Notes under the pieces: generated by a model | The model's input: the letters and a program-made list of their open reading frames with translations, nothing else | Database searches by the model: none | What the model was told of the DNA's origin: nothing | Part shown: positions 53,150 through 61,209 of the stretch, in pieces | Numbering within the stretch: the stretch's first letter is position 1 | Layout of the letters: each line of letters starts with the position of its first letter | From: Solobacterium sp. | Lineage (GTDB): Bacteria; Bacillota_I; Bacilli_A; Erysipelotrichales; Erysipelotrichaceae | DNA length: 64,000 bases | Direction: 5' to 3' | NCBI GenBank assembly: GCA_017404505.1 | Contig: JAFRCE010000007.1 | Coordinates: 120,390 to 184,389, forward strand | Made by a program: the position numbers and the translations under genes

Positions 53150-53971
53150 ATGAAAAAGAAACATCTCAAACCACAGGTAAAAATCGTTCTCTATGTACTG
53201 CTGGCATTAATCGTTGCGGCAGCCGGGTTTTTCCTGTTTCCAAAGAAAGAGATTCGTAAAGCTGTTGCTGTTGGAGAAAAAGTGACATTGGTTCCGGTCA
53301 TTGAAGAAGTACCGCCCGAGCCGGAGAATCCGTTTGAGCCGGTCTGGTCATCCGCTGACTGGCAGGCAAACTATGCTGTCAATGATGAATATATCGGTAC
53401 CTTCCGTTTTGAATCAGGCATTATCGATCTGCCGGTCATGTTGACAGACAACAACTTCAAATATCTGACATTGAACTGGGAAACGATGGGATATGATGCG
53501 GACGGTACATTATATGTGGACTACAACGACACTTTGGATTCCATGAATATTACCATCTATGGTCATTACTGCTATCCGGAAGTTGATCCTGAACAAGTCA
53601 GAATGTTCACGCCTCTGCATGTGTTAAAGGAACAGGAGAACTATGAAGCCAATCAGTATATTGACCTCCTGCTCGAACACGAAGCAAGACGTTATCAGGT
53701 CGCAGCTGTTTATTACGTACCATTGGTATTCTCACCGGATTCCCAGTCCTATGACTATGCACCGGATGATCTCTGTTACTACGTTCCGGAATTCAGTGAT
53801 GAATACTTCCAGTCCTATATCAGCCGTGTCAAACAGGAACAATTCTATGACACAGGTGTGGAATTCACCAACAAGGACCATCTGCTGACAATGCAGACAT
53901 GCGTATATCTCAGAGAAGACCTGCGGCTGATCGTCGTCGCCAAAGAAGTCGAAAGAAAGGCAATTGAGTAA
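53150..53971 (+). CDS. srtB: Class B sortase
   Basis: A 273-residue transpeptidase. An N-terminal membrane anchor (about 10-30) precedes a Pro-rich spacer and the sortase barrel. The catalytic His is in NITIYGHYC (about 140), the Cys in LLTMQTCVY (about 250), and the Arg in the final strand LREDLRLIVVAKEV. The helix between strands 6 and 7 (SDEYFQSYISRVKQEQF) is the class B insertion. The start at 53150 was preferred to the ATG at 53132, which would lie inside the -10 region. The nearest sorting substrate is the Cna-B protein 4.6 kb upstream, from which the inverted abiE/TOTE block separates it. Confidence 0.87.
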   Translation: MKKKHLKPQVKIVLYVLLALIVAAAGFFLFPKKEIRKAVAVGEKVTLVPVIEEVPPEPENPFEPVWSSADWQANYAVNDEYIGTFRFESGIIDLPVMLTDNNFKYLTLNWETMGYDADGTLYVDYNDTLDSMNITIYGHYCYPEVDPEQVRMFTPLHVLKEQENYEANQYIDLLLEHEARRYQVAAVYYVPLVFSPDSQSYDYAPDDLCYYVPEFSDEYFQSYISRVKQEQFYDTGVEFTNKDHLLTMQTCVYLREDLRLIVVAKEVERKAIE

Positions 53972-53989
53972 AATCAATTGCCCTTTTTA
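53959..53989. terminator. Terminator after sortase
   Basis: GGCAATTGA-N6-TCAATTGCC followed by TTTTT, overlapping the sortase stop. The convergent YdcF gene ends here too. Confidence 0.85.
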
Positions 53990-54745
53990 TTAGATTACAT
54001 ATTGATATAGGATGCCGTACATTTCCCTGACGACAAAGGTAGGCATCAGCCACCATGGTGTAACAGACCCGTAACTGAGATGTTTGAGGCCTAATGTATC
54101 CGCAATCAGTCCGGCCCGGTATTCATGGAAACCGCTGGTTATGATCACCAGATCCGGATTCAGATCATTTGCCATAATGATTTCCCGGGAAAACTGCAGG
54201 TTCTGAATGGTCGAAGCGGATCTGTCTTCTTTATAGAGGCGGCTGCTGTCGATACCATGTTCCATAAGCCAGCGGTACATCGCTTCCGCTTCACTGATAT
54301 GTTCATTGCCGCCCATACCGCCGGAAAGAACACACTGTGCTTCCGGATGTTCGTTTAAGAACTGATATGCGGCTTTGATTCTTCCCAATAACATTAAACT
54401 CGGTGTTTCTTTCCGTACTTCACAGCCGAGAACCACAACGGTTTCACCATTGTAGGTTTTGACAGTGTTCAGATTCTGAATCATTTTCACACCCAGAAAA
54501 GCGGCTGTGAGAAAGATGGCCGATAGAATCAGTGTACATATGGACAGGAGGATCTTTCCTTTCACCGTCTGCCACATGTCTTTCAGTTTATCCCGTACTG
54601 TTTCAAAGTAATATGTACCGTAGAACAGTGCGGCAAATACTGCCAGACCGGTAAGGTTACCTATATTGATGATTCCGGCAAAGACAGGAATCAGAAACCA
54701 TACAAAGAAGATTCCCCAGATGCCGCATAATATCTTTTTCATCAT
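53990..54745 (-). CDS. YdcF/DUF218 family membrane protein
   Basis: A 251-residue protein. Four hydrophobic segments occupy about 1-90. The DUF218 domain follows with VVVLGCEVRKETPSLMLLGRIKAA (about 103-126), CVLSGGMGGNEHISEAEAM (about 138) and SASTIQNLQFSREI, then IITSGFHEYRAGLIADTLGL. In E. coli, SanA and ElyC of this family affect envelope integrity. The ATG at 54745 is preceded by TATGAT and six bases, with TTGCAA 17 bp further up and no ribosome site, so a leaderless mRNA is likely. The promoter lies inside the hairpin that ends the transketolase gene. Confidence 0.85.
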   Translation of the reverse strand: MMKKILCGIWGIFFVWFLIPVFAGIINIGNLTGLAVFAALFYGTYYFETVRDKLKDMWQTVKGKILLSICTLILSAIFLTAAFLGVKMIQNLNTVKTYNGETVVVLGCEVRKETPSLMLLGRIKAAYQFLNEHPEAQCVLSGGMGGNEHISEAEAMYRWLMEHGIDSSRLYKEDRSASTIQNLQFSREIIMANDLNPDLVIITSGFHEYRAGLIADTLGLKHLSYGSVTPWWLMPTFVVREMYGILYQYVI

Positions 54746-54751
54746 GTTGTT

Positions 54752-54791
54752 ATCATAGAAAATTCCCATGCCTGTTGCAATGCATGGGAAT
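54752..54791 (-). promoter_or_regulatory. YdcF promoter embedded in the transketolase terminator
   Basis: TTGCAA (54775-54780), 17 bp, TATGAT (54752-54757), AACAAC, ATG. The arms ATTCCCATGC and GCATGGGAAT (54762-54791) form the hairpin ending the upstream gene, with the -35 in its loop. Confidence 0.65.
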
Positions 54792-54798
54792 CATTCTT

Positions 54799-55740
54799 CT
54801 ATTCTTCTTTTCCGTTCAGTTCTGCCGCATGCAGGATGCTTTCAGCAATGCCTTCCCCATCCAGCCGGTATTCTTTCAGCAATGTTTTCCAGTTACCGCT
54901 GCCGGCAAAGCCGTACATACCAAGACGGTGGACAGGCCGCGGACAGTATTCCGCCGCGATTTCGCAGATCATGGTGCCCAGGCCGCCGATAATGGAATGT
55001 TCTTCGGCTGTAAAGATCAGATCATGTGACTGCAGAACGGACAGGATCCCTTCTTTGTCACACGGACTGATCGCGCAGACTTCCGCAACAGTAAGATCAA
55101 TACCTTTTTCCTTCAATATTTCAGCTGCCGCCAGGGAACTCTGCGTCATCAGACCACAGCAGAATATCGCAACCTTTTGTCCTTGGTGCAGAACATGAAC
55201 CTTTGTGACGTCGATGTCCTCATCTTCCGCGAAGACATCGTCGACCTTCGGACGTCCGGTTCTGACATAACATGGTGTGTTCTTTTCTGCCACATACCGG
55301 ATGACTGCTTCTGTCTCTTTTGCGTCACATGGAACAAAGACATCCAGATTGGGCAGGTTTCTCATAATGGAAATATCTTCCAGAGCCTGGTGGGTTACAC
55401 CGTCTTCTCCGACGGTAATACCGCCGTGGGAACCGATGATCTTGACATTGAGCTGCGGATAGACAACGCTGTTGCGGATCTGTTCCCATGCCCGGCCGGT
55501 GCAGAACATGGCAAAGGTGGAAAGAAAGGCCATATAGCCGCTGGCTGCCAGACCTGCTGCCACACCGACCATGTCATCTTCGGCAATGCCCATTTCAAAG
55601 AATCTTTCCGGTGCCACATTTTTCGCTTTTATAGACTGCGTACTGCCGGCCAGATCGGCATCCAGTACGACGATTTTCGGGTTTTCCTTTACCAGCTGGG
55701 CAATCGTTTCTCCATATGCTTCGCGGGTTGCTTTTGCCAT
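54799..55740 (-). CDS. Transketolase C-terminal subunit
   Basis: A 313-residue protein matching the second half of transketolase. The pyrimidine-binding domain has VVLDADLAGSTQS (about 24), FFEMGIAEDDMVGVAAGLAASGY (about 47-69) with the catalytic Glu, and GSHGGITVGEDGVTHQALEDI (about 103-123). The C-terminal domain ends near residue 305. The N-terminal TPP-diphosphate half is missing. In organisms with split transketolase it normally lies directly upstream, but here nagB does. The partner must be encoded elsewhere. The gene has its own promoter (TATAAT) behind the nagB terminator. Confidence 0.87.
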   Translation of the reverse strand: MAKATREAYGETIAQLVKENPKIVVLDADLAGSTQSIKAKNVAPERFFEMGIAEDDMVGVAAGLAASGYMAFLSTFAMFCTGRAWEQIRNSVVYPQLNVKIIGSHGGITVGEDGVTHQALEDISIMRNLPNLDVFVPCDAKETEAVIRYVAEKNTPCYVRTGRPKVDDVFAEDEDIDVTKVHVLHQGQKVAIFCCGLMTQSSLAAAEILKEKGIDLTVAEVCAISPCDKEGILSVLQSHDLIFTAEEHSIIGGLGTMICEIAAEYCPRPVHRLGMYGFAGSGNWKTLLKEYRLDGEGIAESILHAAELNGKEE

Positions 55741-55795
55741 AATACGGTTCTCCTTTGTTTCTTACACTCCACCCCTATTATACCCGTATTACAAA

Positions 55796-55823
55796 ATTAA
55801 AAAAGGAGACCTATCAGGTCTCC
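55796..55823 (-). terminator. Terminator of nagB
   Basis: GGAGACCT-N3-AGGTCTCC followed by TTTTTT on the minus strand. Confidence 0.85.
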
Positions 55824-55832
55824 AAATTCTTC

Positions 55833-56624
55833 TTACAGTCTTTCGCCCTTTTCGATATCAAGGAAGTATTTGTAAGTGTCAACTGTCAGTTCACCGCAGG
55901 CTGCTTCATCACAGGCGATGATCGCACCGTTGTGCATCTGCAGTGCGGAACATGTCCACTTGTGGGATACGTTTCCTTCAACTGTTGCAGCAAGTGCTCT
56001 TGCCTTGTTGTGGCCGCTGATCAGTACCAGAACTTCCTTGGAGTCTGTAACTGTTCCGATACCTACGGACAGAGCCTTGGCAGGAACCTTTTCCGGATCG
56101 TTGCCGAAGAAACGGCTGTTAACGATTCTTGTATCAGTTGTCAGGATTCTGACACCGGTACGCGAAGCCAGAGATGTGAACGGTTCGTTGAATGCCAGGT
56201 GGCCGTCAACACCGATACCGCCCATGAAGAGGTCGATGCCGCCATAGGAAGCGATCTTTTCTTCATATCTTGCACATTCACCTTCCGGATCATCGGTCAT
56301 GCCATTGAGGATATTGATATTCTCCGGTTTCATGTCGACAAGGTGATCAAAGAAGTTGTCATGCATGAAGTACCAGTAGCTCTGGTCATGTTCATGCGGC
56401 AGGCCAAGATACTCGTCCATGTTGAAGGTAACAACATTTGCGAAGGAAACTTCACCGGCTTTGTTCTTTTCGATCAGTCTCTTGTAGACGCCAATCGGAG
56501 AAGAACCGGTTGGCAGACCAAGTACGAACGGTCTTTCTTCCTTGTGGCTGTTGATTTTGTTCGCAATGTAATTCGCAGCCCATTCACACATTTTGTCGTA
56601 ATTGTCCTGAATAACTACTCTCAT
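55833..56624 (-). CDS. nagB: Glucosamine-6-phosphate deaminase
   Basis: A 263-residue enzyme. [18 protein letters not shown] (about 36) is the phosphate loop, [21 protein letters not shown] holds the catalytic Asp and Glu, and [14 protein letters not shown] (about 134-147) holds the His. VSVGIGT-type and [10 protein letters not shown] stretches are in place. It converts glucosamine 6-phosphate to fructose 6-phosphate and ammonia. It follows glmM by about 20 nt, pairing amino-sugar breakdown with cell-wall precursor supply. Confidence 0.96.
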   Translation of the reverse strand: MRVVIQDNYDKMCEWAANYIANKINSHKEERPFVLGLPTGSSPIGVYKRLIEKNKAGEVSFANVVTFNMDEYLGLPHEHDQSYWYFMHDNFFDHLVDMKPENINILNGMTDDPEGECARYEEKIASYGGIDLFMGGIGVDGHLAFNEPFTSLASRTGVRILTTDTRIVNSRFFGNDPEKVPAKALSVGIGTVTDSKEVLVLISGHNKARALAATVEGNVSHKWTCSALQMHNGAIIACDEAACGELTVDTYKYFLDIEKGERL

Positions 56625-56645
56625 TGTTTTTAGCTCCTTCTGCTT

Positions 56646-57992
56646 TTATGCAATATGTCCTTTTGCTTTGATTACTTCTATTACAGAATCCACGTACTTC
56701 TCGCATATTTCATCTGTTTCAGCCTCTACCATAACTCGGATGACCGGTTCTGTTCCGGATTCTCTGACGAGAATACGGCCGGTGTCACCAAGTTCGTCTG
56801 CGACCTTCTGTACAGCTGCCTGTACATCCGGATCGTTCTGTGCTTCCGGCTTGGACTTGACTCTGACATTCTTCAGAACCTGCGGATAGAAGACAACCGG
56901 CGCAGCCAGTTCGCTCATCGGCTTGTTTCTTTCAATGAACACTTCCATCATCTTCAGGGATGTCAGGATACCGTCACCGGTCGTGGCATACTTCGTGAAG
57001 ATAATGTGACCACTCTGTTCACCGCCGATACGATGTCCGTTCTGGACCATGTTCTCATAAACATACTTGTCACCGACCTTGGTCTTTTCATAGTTGATAC
57101 CAACTTTGTCCAGTGCTTTGTATAAACCGAAGTTGGACATGACAGTCGTTACAACAGTGTTATTTAAGAGCTTGCCTCTTTCCTTCATATAGAGACCATA
57201 GATATACATGATATGGTCACCGGTCACGACATTGCCCTTTTCATCGACGCACAGACATCTGTCCGCATCTCCGTCATAGGCGAAACCTACATCCAGATTG
57301 TTGTCGACAACGAACTTCTGTAAATGTTCAATGTGTGTGGAACCGCAGTCTGTATTGATGTTGTATCCATCCGGTTCATCATTGATGACATATGTCTTTG
57401 CGCCTAAGGCATTAAAGACATTCTTGGCAATCTGCCAGGCGGCACCGTTGGCAACATCCAGACCGACTTTCTTTCCCTTGAAGGAATACTTGGACAGGGA
57501 AATCAGATAGCCGACATAACGGTTTCTGCCTTCCACATAGTCAACGGTACGGCCAATTTCTGCTCTTTCGGCCAGCGGAACATCAATCTTTCCGTCAATG
57601 TAATCCTCGACCATCAGAATGGTTTCTTCATCCATCTTCTCGCCGTGATCATTGATCAACTTGATGCCGTTGTCATAGAACGGGTTGTGGGATGCGGAGA
57701 TCATAATACCGCAGTCAAAGTCTTCTGTTCTGGCAATGTAAGAAACGCTGGGTGTTGTCGTGACATGCATGATATAGGCATCCGCACCGGAAGCAGTTAA
57801 GCCGGCACACAATGCATACTCAAACATGTAGGATGATCTTCTGGTATCCTTACCGATGACGATCTTGGCTTTCTTGTTTTGCCTTTTACCGTAATACCAG
57901 CCTAAAAAGCGGCCGATCTTTACGGCATGTTCATACGTCAGTACGACATTTGCCTCACCACGAAAGCCGTCTGTACCAAAATACTTACCCAT
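56646..57992 (-). CDS. glmM: Phosphoglucosamine mutase
   Basis: A 448-residue phosphohexomutase. MGKYFGTDGFRGEAN opens the protein, and the phosphoserine loop is MISASHNPFYDNGIKL (about 97-112). The Mg loop DGDADRCLCVD (about 240) and the sugar loop GGEQSGHII (about 325) follow, then the phosphate loop RESGTEPVIRVMVE near the end. It makes glucosamine 1-phosphate for peptidoglycan. It is first in a unit with nagB. Confidence 0.96.
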   Translation of the reverse strand: MGKYFGTDGFRGEANVVLTYEHAVKIGRFLGWYYGKRQNKKAKIVIGKDTRRSSYMFEYALCAGLTASGADAYIMHVTTTPSVSYIARTEDFDCGIMISASHNPFYDNGIKLINDHGEKMDEETILMVEDYIDGKIDVPLAERAEIGRTVDYVEGRNRYVGYLISLSKYSFKGKKVGLDVANGAAWQIAKNVFNALGAKTYVINDEPDGYNINTDCGSTHIEHLQKFVVDNNLDVGFAYDGDADRCLCVDEKGNVVTGDHIMYIYGLYMKERGKLLNNTVVTTVMSNFGLYKALDKVGINYEKTKVGDKYVYENMVQNGHRIGGEQSGHIIFTKYATTGDGILTSLKMMEVFIERNKPMSELAAPVVFYPQVLKNVRVKSKPEAQNDPDVQAAVQKVADELGDTGRILVRESGTEPVIRVMVEAETDEICEKYVDSVIEVIKAKGHIA

Positions 57993-58571
57993 ATATAGTC
58001 CTCTTTTCTAATCAAAAACTACTCTATATTATAATTATTCTCTCTTCTGTTGTGAACAAAAACATACATGTAGCATGTGAAAAATCAGTGAAGTTTGTTA
58101 TGGCTATAATATTAATAACAAGTATGTACGGTAATATAATTCAAGCAGAAAGTCTATCGACATACCTGTCAATTTCATAATCAGATAAATAAAAAATCAA
58201 CTAATCACAATAACATTGTCCATCTACCATCTTTTTACAAGTTGCCAGCAAGTTAAACTATTACCATACGGAGTCACAAAACGCCTATAAATACAGTGAT
58301 TTTTGAGCATCAAGACTATTCTCATGCGATTTATAACATCTTTTCTGCAAGTTACCGGCAAGTTAAATCATATTTGTAGTAGCTGAATGAGCTTCTAGAA
58401 GTGGTGTTTTTGTATTGCCGGCTTCACATAAGAGGATTTTTGCTACTTCTTTTGCAAGTTATGTCAGGCAGTTATTTTATGATCAAAGTGTTCCACTGAA
58501 GTAAAACGGTGTACCAATCAATCGGGGCTATCGTTTCGTTTTCTCAGAATTAACACTCAAAACATATTGTG
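57993..58571. repeat. AT-rich non-coding region with three short repeats about 110 bp apart
   Basis: About 580 bp with no credible gene. Two near-identical elements, CAAGTTGCCAGCAAGTTAAA (58238-58257) and CAAGTTACCGGCAAGTTAAA (58348-58367), lie 110 bp apart, and a shorter third, GCAAGTTA, follows at about 58454. Each is preceded by a T-rich CTTTT stretch. The sequence between them is not conserved. The repeats may be protein-binding sites or remains of a mobile element at the edge of the DUF262 island. Confidence 0.45.
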
Positions 58572-60272
58572 TTAGTCGAACTTATTTTTTAAAACTGATT
58601 TATAAAATAAGTCCGCTAAATATTCAGTTCTTTTTTCAGGGTTGAATTGTTGTTCTGTAAATCGCTTGCTAAAGCTACGGGTAGTATAGAAAGAAGATTC
58701 TGAGTAAATTACTAGTTTCTCTGCAAAACTTTTACCGATACACCTTTTGTTTAAGTGTTCTTCTAAAGGTAATAAATTCCCAATTTGACCATTGTTTACA
58801 CCTTCAGAATCATCATAGACGTGTTCTATAGTAAACTCATCATAACAAATCCCATTATTTAAATACCTTTCAAGAATCTCTAAAACTATTTGAACCTTTG
58901 TTTTATTCTTCTCTCCCTCATAGATATTATTATGATGTGACCACCCAATACTTCTAAAACTGTTTTTGAATACAGATTCTGTCGGAAGCTTGTTGACTAA
59001 TTCAGATTTAAATCTACTGATAGTATCTTCTGAGCCGTCTCTGTTTATTTTTGCGGCGTATTTATTCAATGTGTCTGTTAGGCGATTCGAACTTTCTTCT
59101 CCAATTATGCTATAGCAAACATAATAATTATATAGAAACGATATAGCCTCCTCATATGTTCTCTTCGTGATATTTCCTTCTTCAAATTGTGTAATTAAAC
59201 TCAACAGAACTGGTTTAACTTGTTCTTGCCTTTTCTTTTTAAAGAATGAATACACCCTGTATTCTTCAATAGAACAATTTGCATCTTCTCCATTTACACA
59301 AGGGGCAATGAGTTTTGTATAAAAACCTGCTTTTCGTTCTAAATCTTTTAACAAATCCCAAGTATCTTTCCCTTTGTTATTATTTTGTATTGTTTTATAT
59401 GATGTGACTGTTTTACTTTTATAATCCCCATATCTATGATTTGTATAATGTCGTATAAATCTGTTTATGTTACTATCTCCTAACATTGTTGCCATACGAT
59501 TCCATTCAATTTTAGCCTTATCTCTGTTTTCTTCAGGCTGTATATATCTCATAATATAATTTTTGAGTAGCTCATGGTCTTCAAGATCTGATCCTCTTGC
59601 ATTTAGTATTTCAAAAATGGTATATGAGTCTTCTTCTGTGGAAGCAATAATACTTATAAGCGAGATATTTCGTACTGTATTTCGTATCTTTAAAATCAAT
59701 TGCTTGTCATAATTGTTATTTATGTAAGTATCATTTATTGCATTCATGTAAAAAATAAATGCTTTTCCTATATTTTTATCTGCTTTGTTTATAGTGTTTT
59801 TTTCAACTATGGCATTAACTGATGTATTCTTTGCAGTATCATCTTTTAAATTAACAATTGCATCTATTATATTTTCTAATGAAGCATTATTCTCAGCTGT
59901 CACCATAACAACATCTTTGTTTTTATCATCTTTTGCAATTATATATTGCATCGTTCCATTAAAGTCATCATCCATTCCCAGCTTTTTCATCCAAAACATG
60001 ATACTTGTTAGAAATATAGTTATAGTAATACACCTTTGCTGTCCATCAATTATTAAATACCGATTCAATCCATTAATCATTCCATCTGTCTTCAAAACAA
60101 CACTACCTATAAAGTGTGATTCAATTCCCTTTTGGGTAGCTATCATTACATCATCAAACAGTTCCTGCCAATGATTTTCATTCCATACGTATTTTCTTTG
60201 ATTTCGTGGGATGTTATAAATCTTTCTACTGAACAGTTCCATTATTTTTTCTTCTTGTGCTTTGAAAGTCAT
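58572..60272 (-). CDS. DUF262-HNH (GmrSD-like) modification-dependent endonuclease
   Basis: A 566-residue protein. The N-terminal DUF262/ParB-like domain has IPRNQRKYVW (about 19-28) and LIIDGQQRCITITIFL (about 73-88), the nucleotide-using motifs of GmrS. A long helical middle leads to the C-terminal DUF1524-type HNH domain with FTIEHVYDDSEGVNNGQIGNLLPL (about 475-498). GmrSD enzymes cut phage DNA carrying sugar-modified cytosine. The gene is strongly AT-rich (16 G/C in the 60 bases 59401-59460), so it was probably acquired. AAAGGAGAGAAAAG precedes the ATG. It stands alone, next to an orphan acidic protein and a TIR protein. Confidence 0.83.
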   Translation of the reverse strand: MTFKAQEEKIMELFSRKIYNIPRNQRKYVWNENHWQELFDDVMIATQKGIESHFIGSVVLKTDGMINGLNRYLIIDGQQRCITITIFLTSIMFWMKKLGMDDDFNGTMQYIIAKDDKNKDVVMVTAENNASLENIIDAIVNLKDDTAKNTSVNAIVEKNTINKADKNIGKAFIFYMNAINDTYINNNYDKQLILKIRNTVRNISLISIIASTEEDSYTIFEILNARGSDLEDHELLKNYIMRYIQPEENRDKAKIEWNRMATMLGDSNINRFIRHYTNHRYGDYKSKTVTSYKTIQNNNKGKDTWDLLKDLERKAGFYTKLIAPCVNGEDANCSIEEYRVYSFFKKKRQEQVKPVLLSLITQFEEGNITKRTYEEAISFLYNYYVCYSIIGEESSNRLTDTLNKYAAKINRDGSEDTISRFKSELVNKLPTESVFKNSFRSIGWSHHNNIYEGEKNKTKVQIVLEILERYLNNGICYDEFTIEHVYDDSEGVNNGQIGNLLPLEEHLNKRCIGKSFAEKLVIYSESSFYTTRSFSKRFTEQQFNPEKRTEYLADLFYKSVLKNKFD

Positions 60273-60466
60273 CTTTTCTCTCCTTTTGCATCCTCAATCA
60301 GTAACAAAGCTAGTGTATTAATCGTATCCTAAACTTAATAATATCTCTTGTCACTAGTTTACTTAACTAGATGATATTGCTCAATCTTCTAAGTTTGGTG
60401 AATAATAATCCAATTCATTCATTAGAACGAATTATTTCATACAATTAGTTGTTTGAATTATCTATT
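60273..60466. other. Intergenic region between DUF262 gene and acidic protein gene
   Basis: About 195 AT-rich bases. The DUF262 promoter should lie here. No RNA gene or strong hairpin is recognised. Confidence 0.4.
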
Positions 60467-60889
60467 TCAATTAGCGGCATAACAATCATTGTTATACATA
60501 TGTTTTTCTCTGTCTGTTTCTGTAAAAATAAGTGTATTTACATATAGTGTTTCATCTTCTTCTGTATAAATTAAATCTGTTTCTTCACTGAGTTCTTCAT
60601 CTTCTCCGCATGTACTATATACATGCTTTTTATGTCCACCATAGTAATAGATATCTGTTCCATGCAGTTCATCATATACAGCATCTTCATTCCAGTGATA
60701 GAGTTTTACCAAACTATCCATTTCAGTAGCAAATCCCTCTACCATATTTATTTCTCCATTAAAACAGTCCTCCAGTGCTTCATATATAACTAATTGTATT
60801 TCTCCTTCACAGACATTCAGATCCCAGTTGGCATGATCCTGTGTATCACATGCTTCATTCAGGAAATACTGTGATTTGATATGATTCAT
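60467..60889 (-). CDS. Acidic protein of unknown function
   Basis: A 140-residue soluble protein with a large excess of Asp and Glu (for example CGEDEELSEETDLIYTEEDE near residues 94-113) and six Cys. No domain is recognised. The ATG at 60889 was chosen over a TTG 12 nt upstream; neither has a clear ribosome site. It is co-directional with the DUF262 gene downstream. Strong acidity beside a nuclease would fit a DNA-mimic or inhibitor, but this is speculation without a family match. Confidence 0.5.
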   Translation of the reverse strand: MNHIKSQYFLNEACDTQDHANWDLNVCEGEIQLVIYEALEDCFNGEINMVEGFATEMDSLVKLYHWNEDAVYDELHGTDIYYYGGHKKHVYSTCGEDEELSEETDLIYTEEDETLYVNTLIFTETDREKHMYNNDCYAAN

Positions 60890-61209
60890 ATTCACTAGCA
60901 AAACTCTGTTATTCTTACAGGGTATGATCAGTCTTGATTATCTGCATTGAGATGAGACATAACGGCATCCTTGTATCTTAAACAGATTCTGTAGCAAAGG
61001 TTTTCCTGCATTTCGCAAGAATTCCTATTATATGAAGAATCCAATTGGCAAACTATAGAACGGCATAACTATTAAATTCTATAACAACGATAACAACTGT
61101 TGTTGAAGACTCCTAACCATTCCCGGATTTACAGCTACATTAGATTCTCAAACACCTATGAAGAGAAAAAGACTGCTATGTTACAATGAACATTACCAAG
61201 GAGGCGGTT
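60890..61209. other. Divergent intergenic region upstream of TIR gene
   Basis: About 320 bp with no gene seen. TATGTTACAAT (near 61176-61186) is a likely extended -10 for the TIR gene. An inverted repeat TATAGAA/TTCTATA lies near 61055-61084. Otherwise nothing is recognised. Confidence 0.35.

Noticed and set aside
57950..58180. 76-codon plus-strand frame starting inside glmM
   Set aside because: It overlaps the glmM start antisense, has no ribosome site and no domain.
58231..58470. CRISPR array
   Set aside because: Only two full repeats, about 90-bp spacers, no cas genes.
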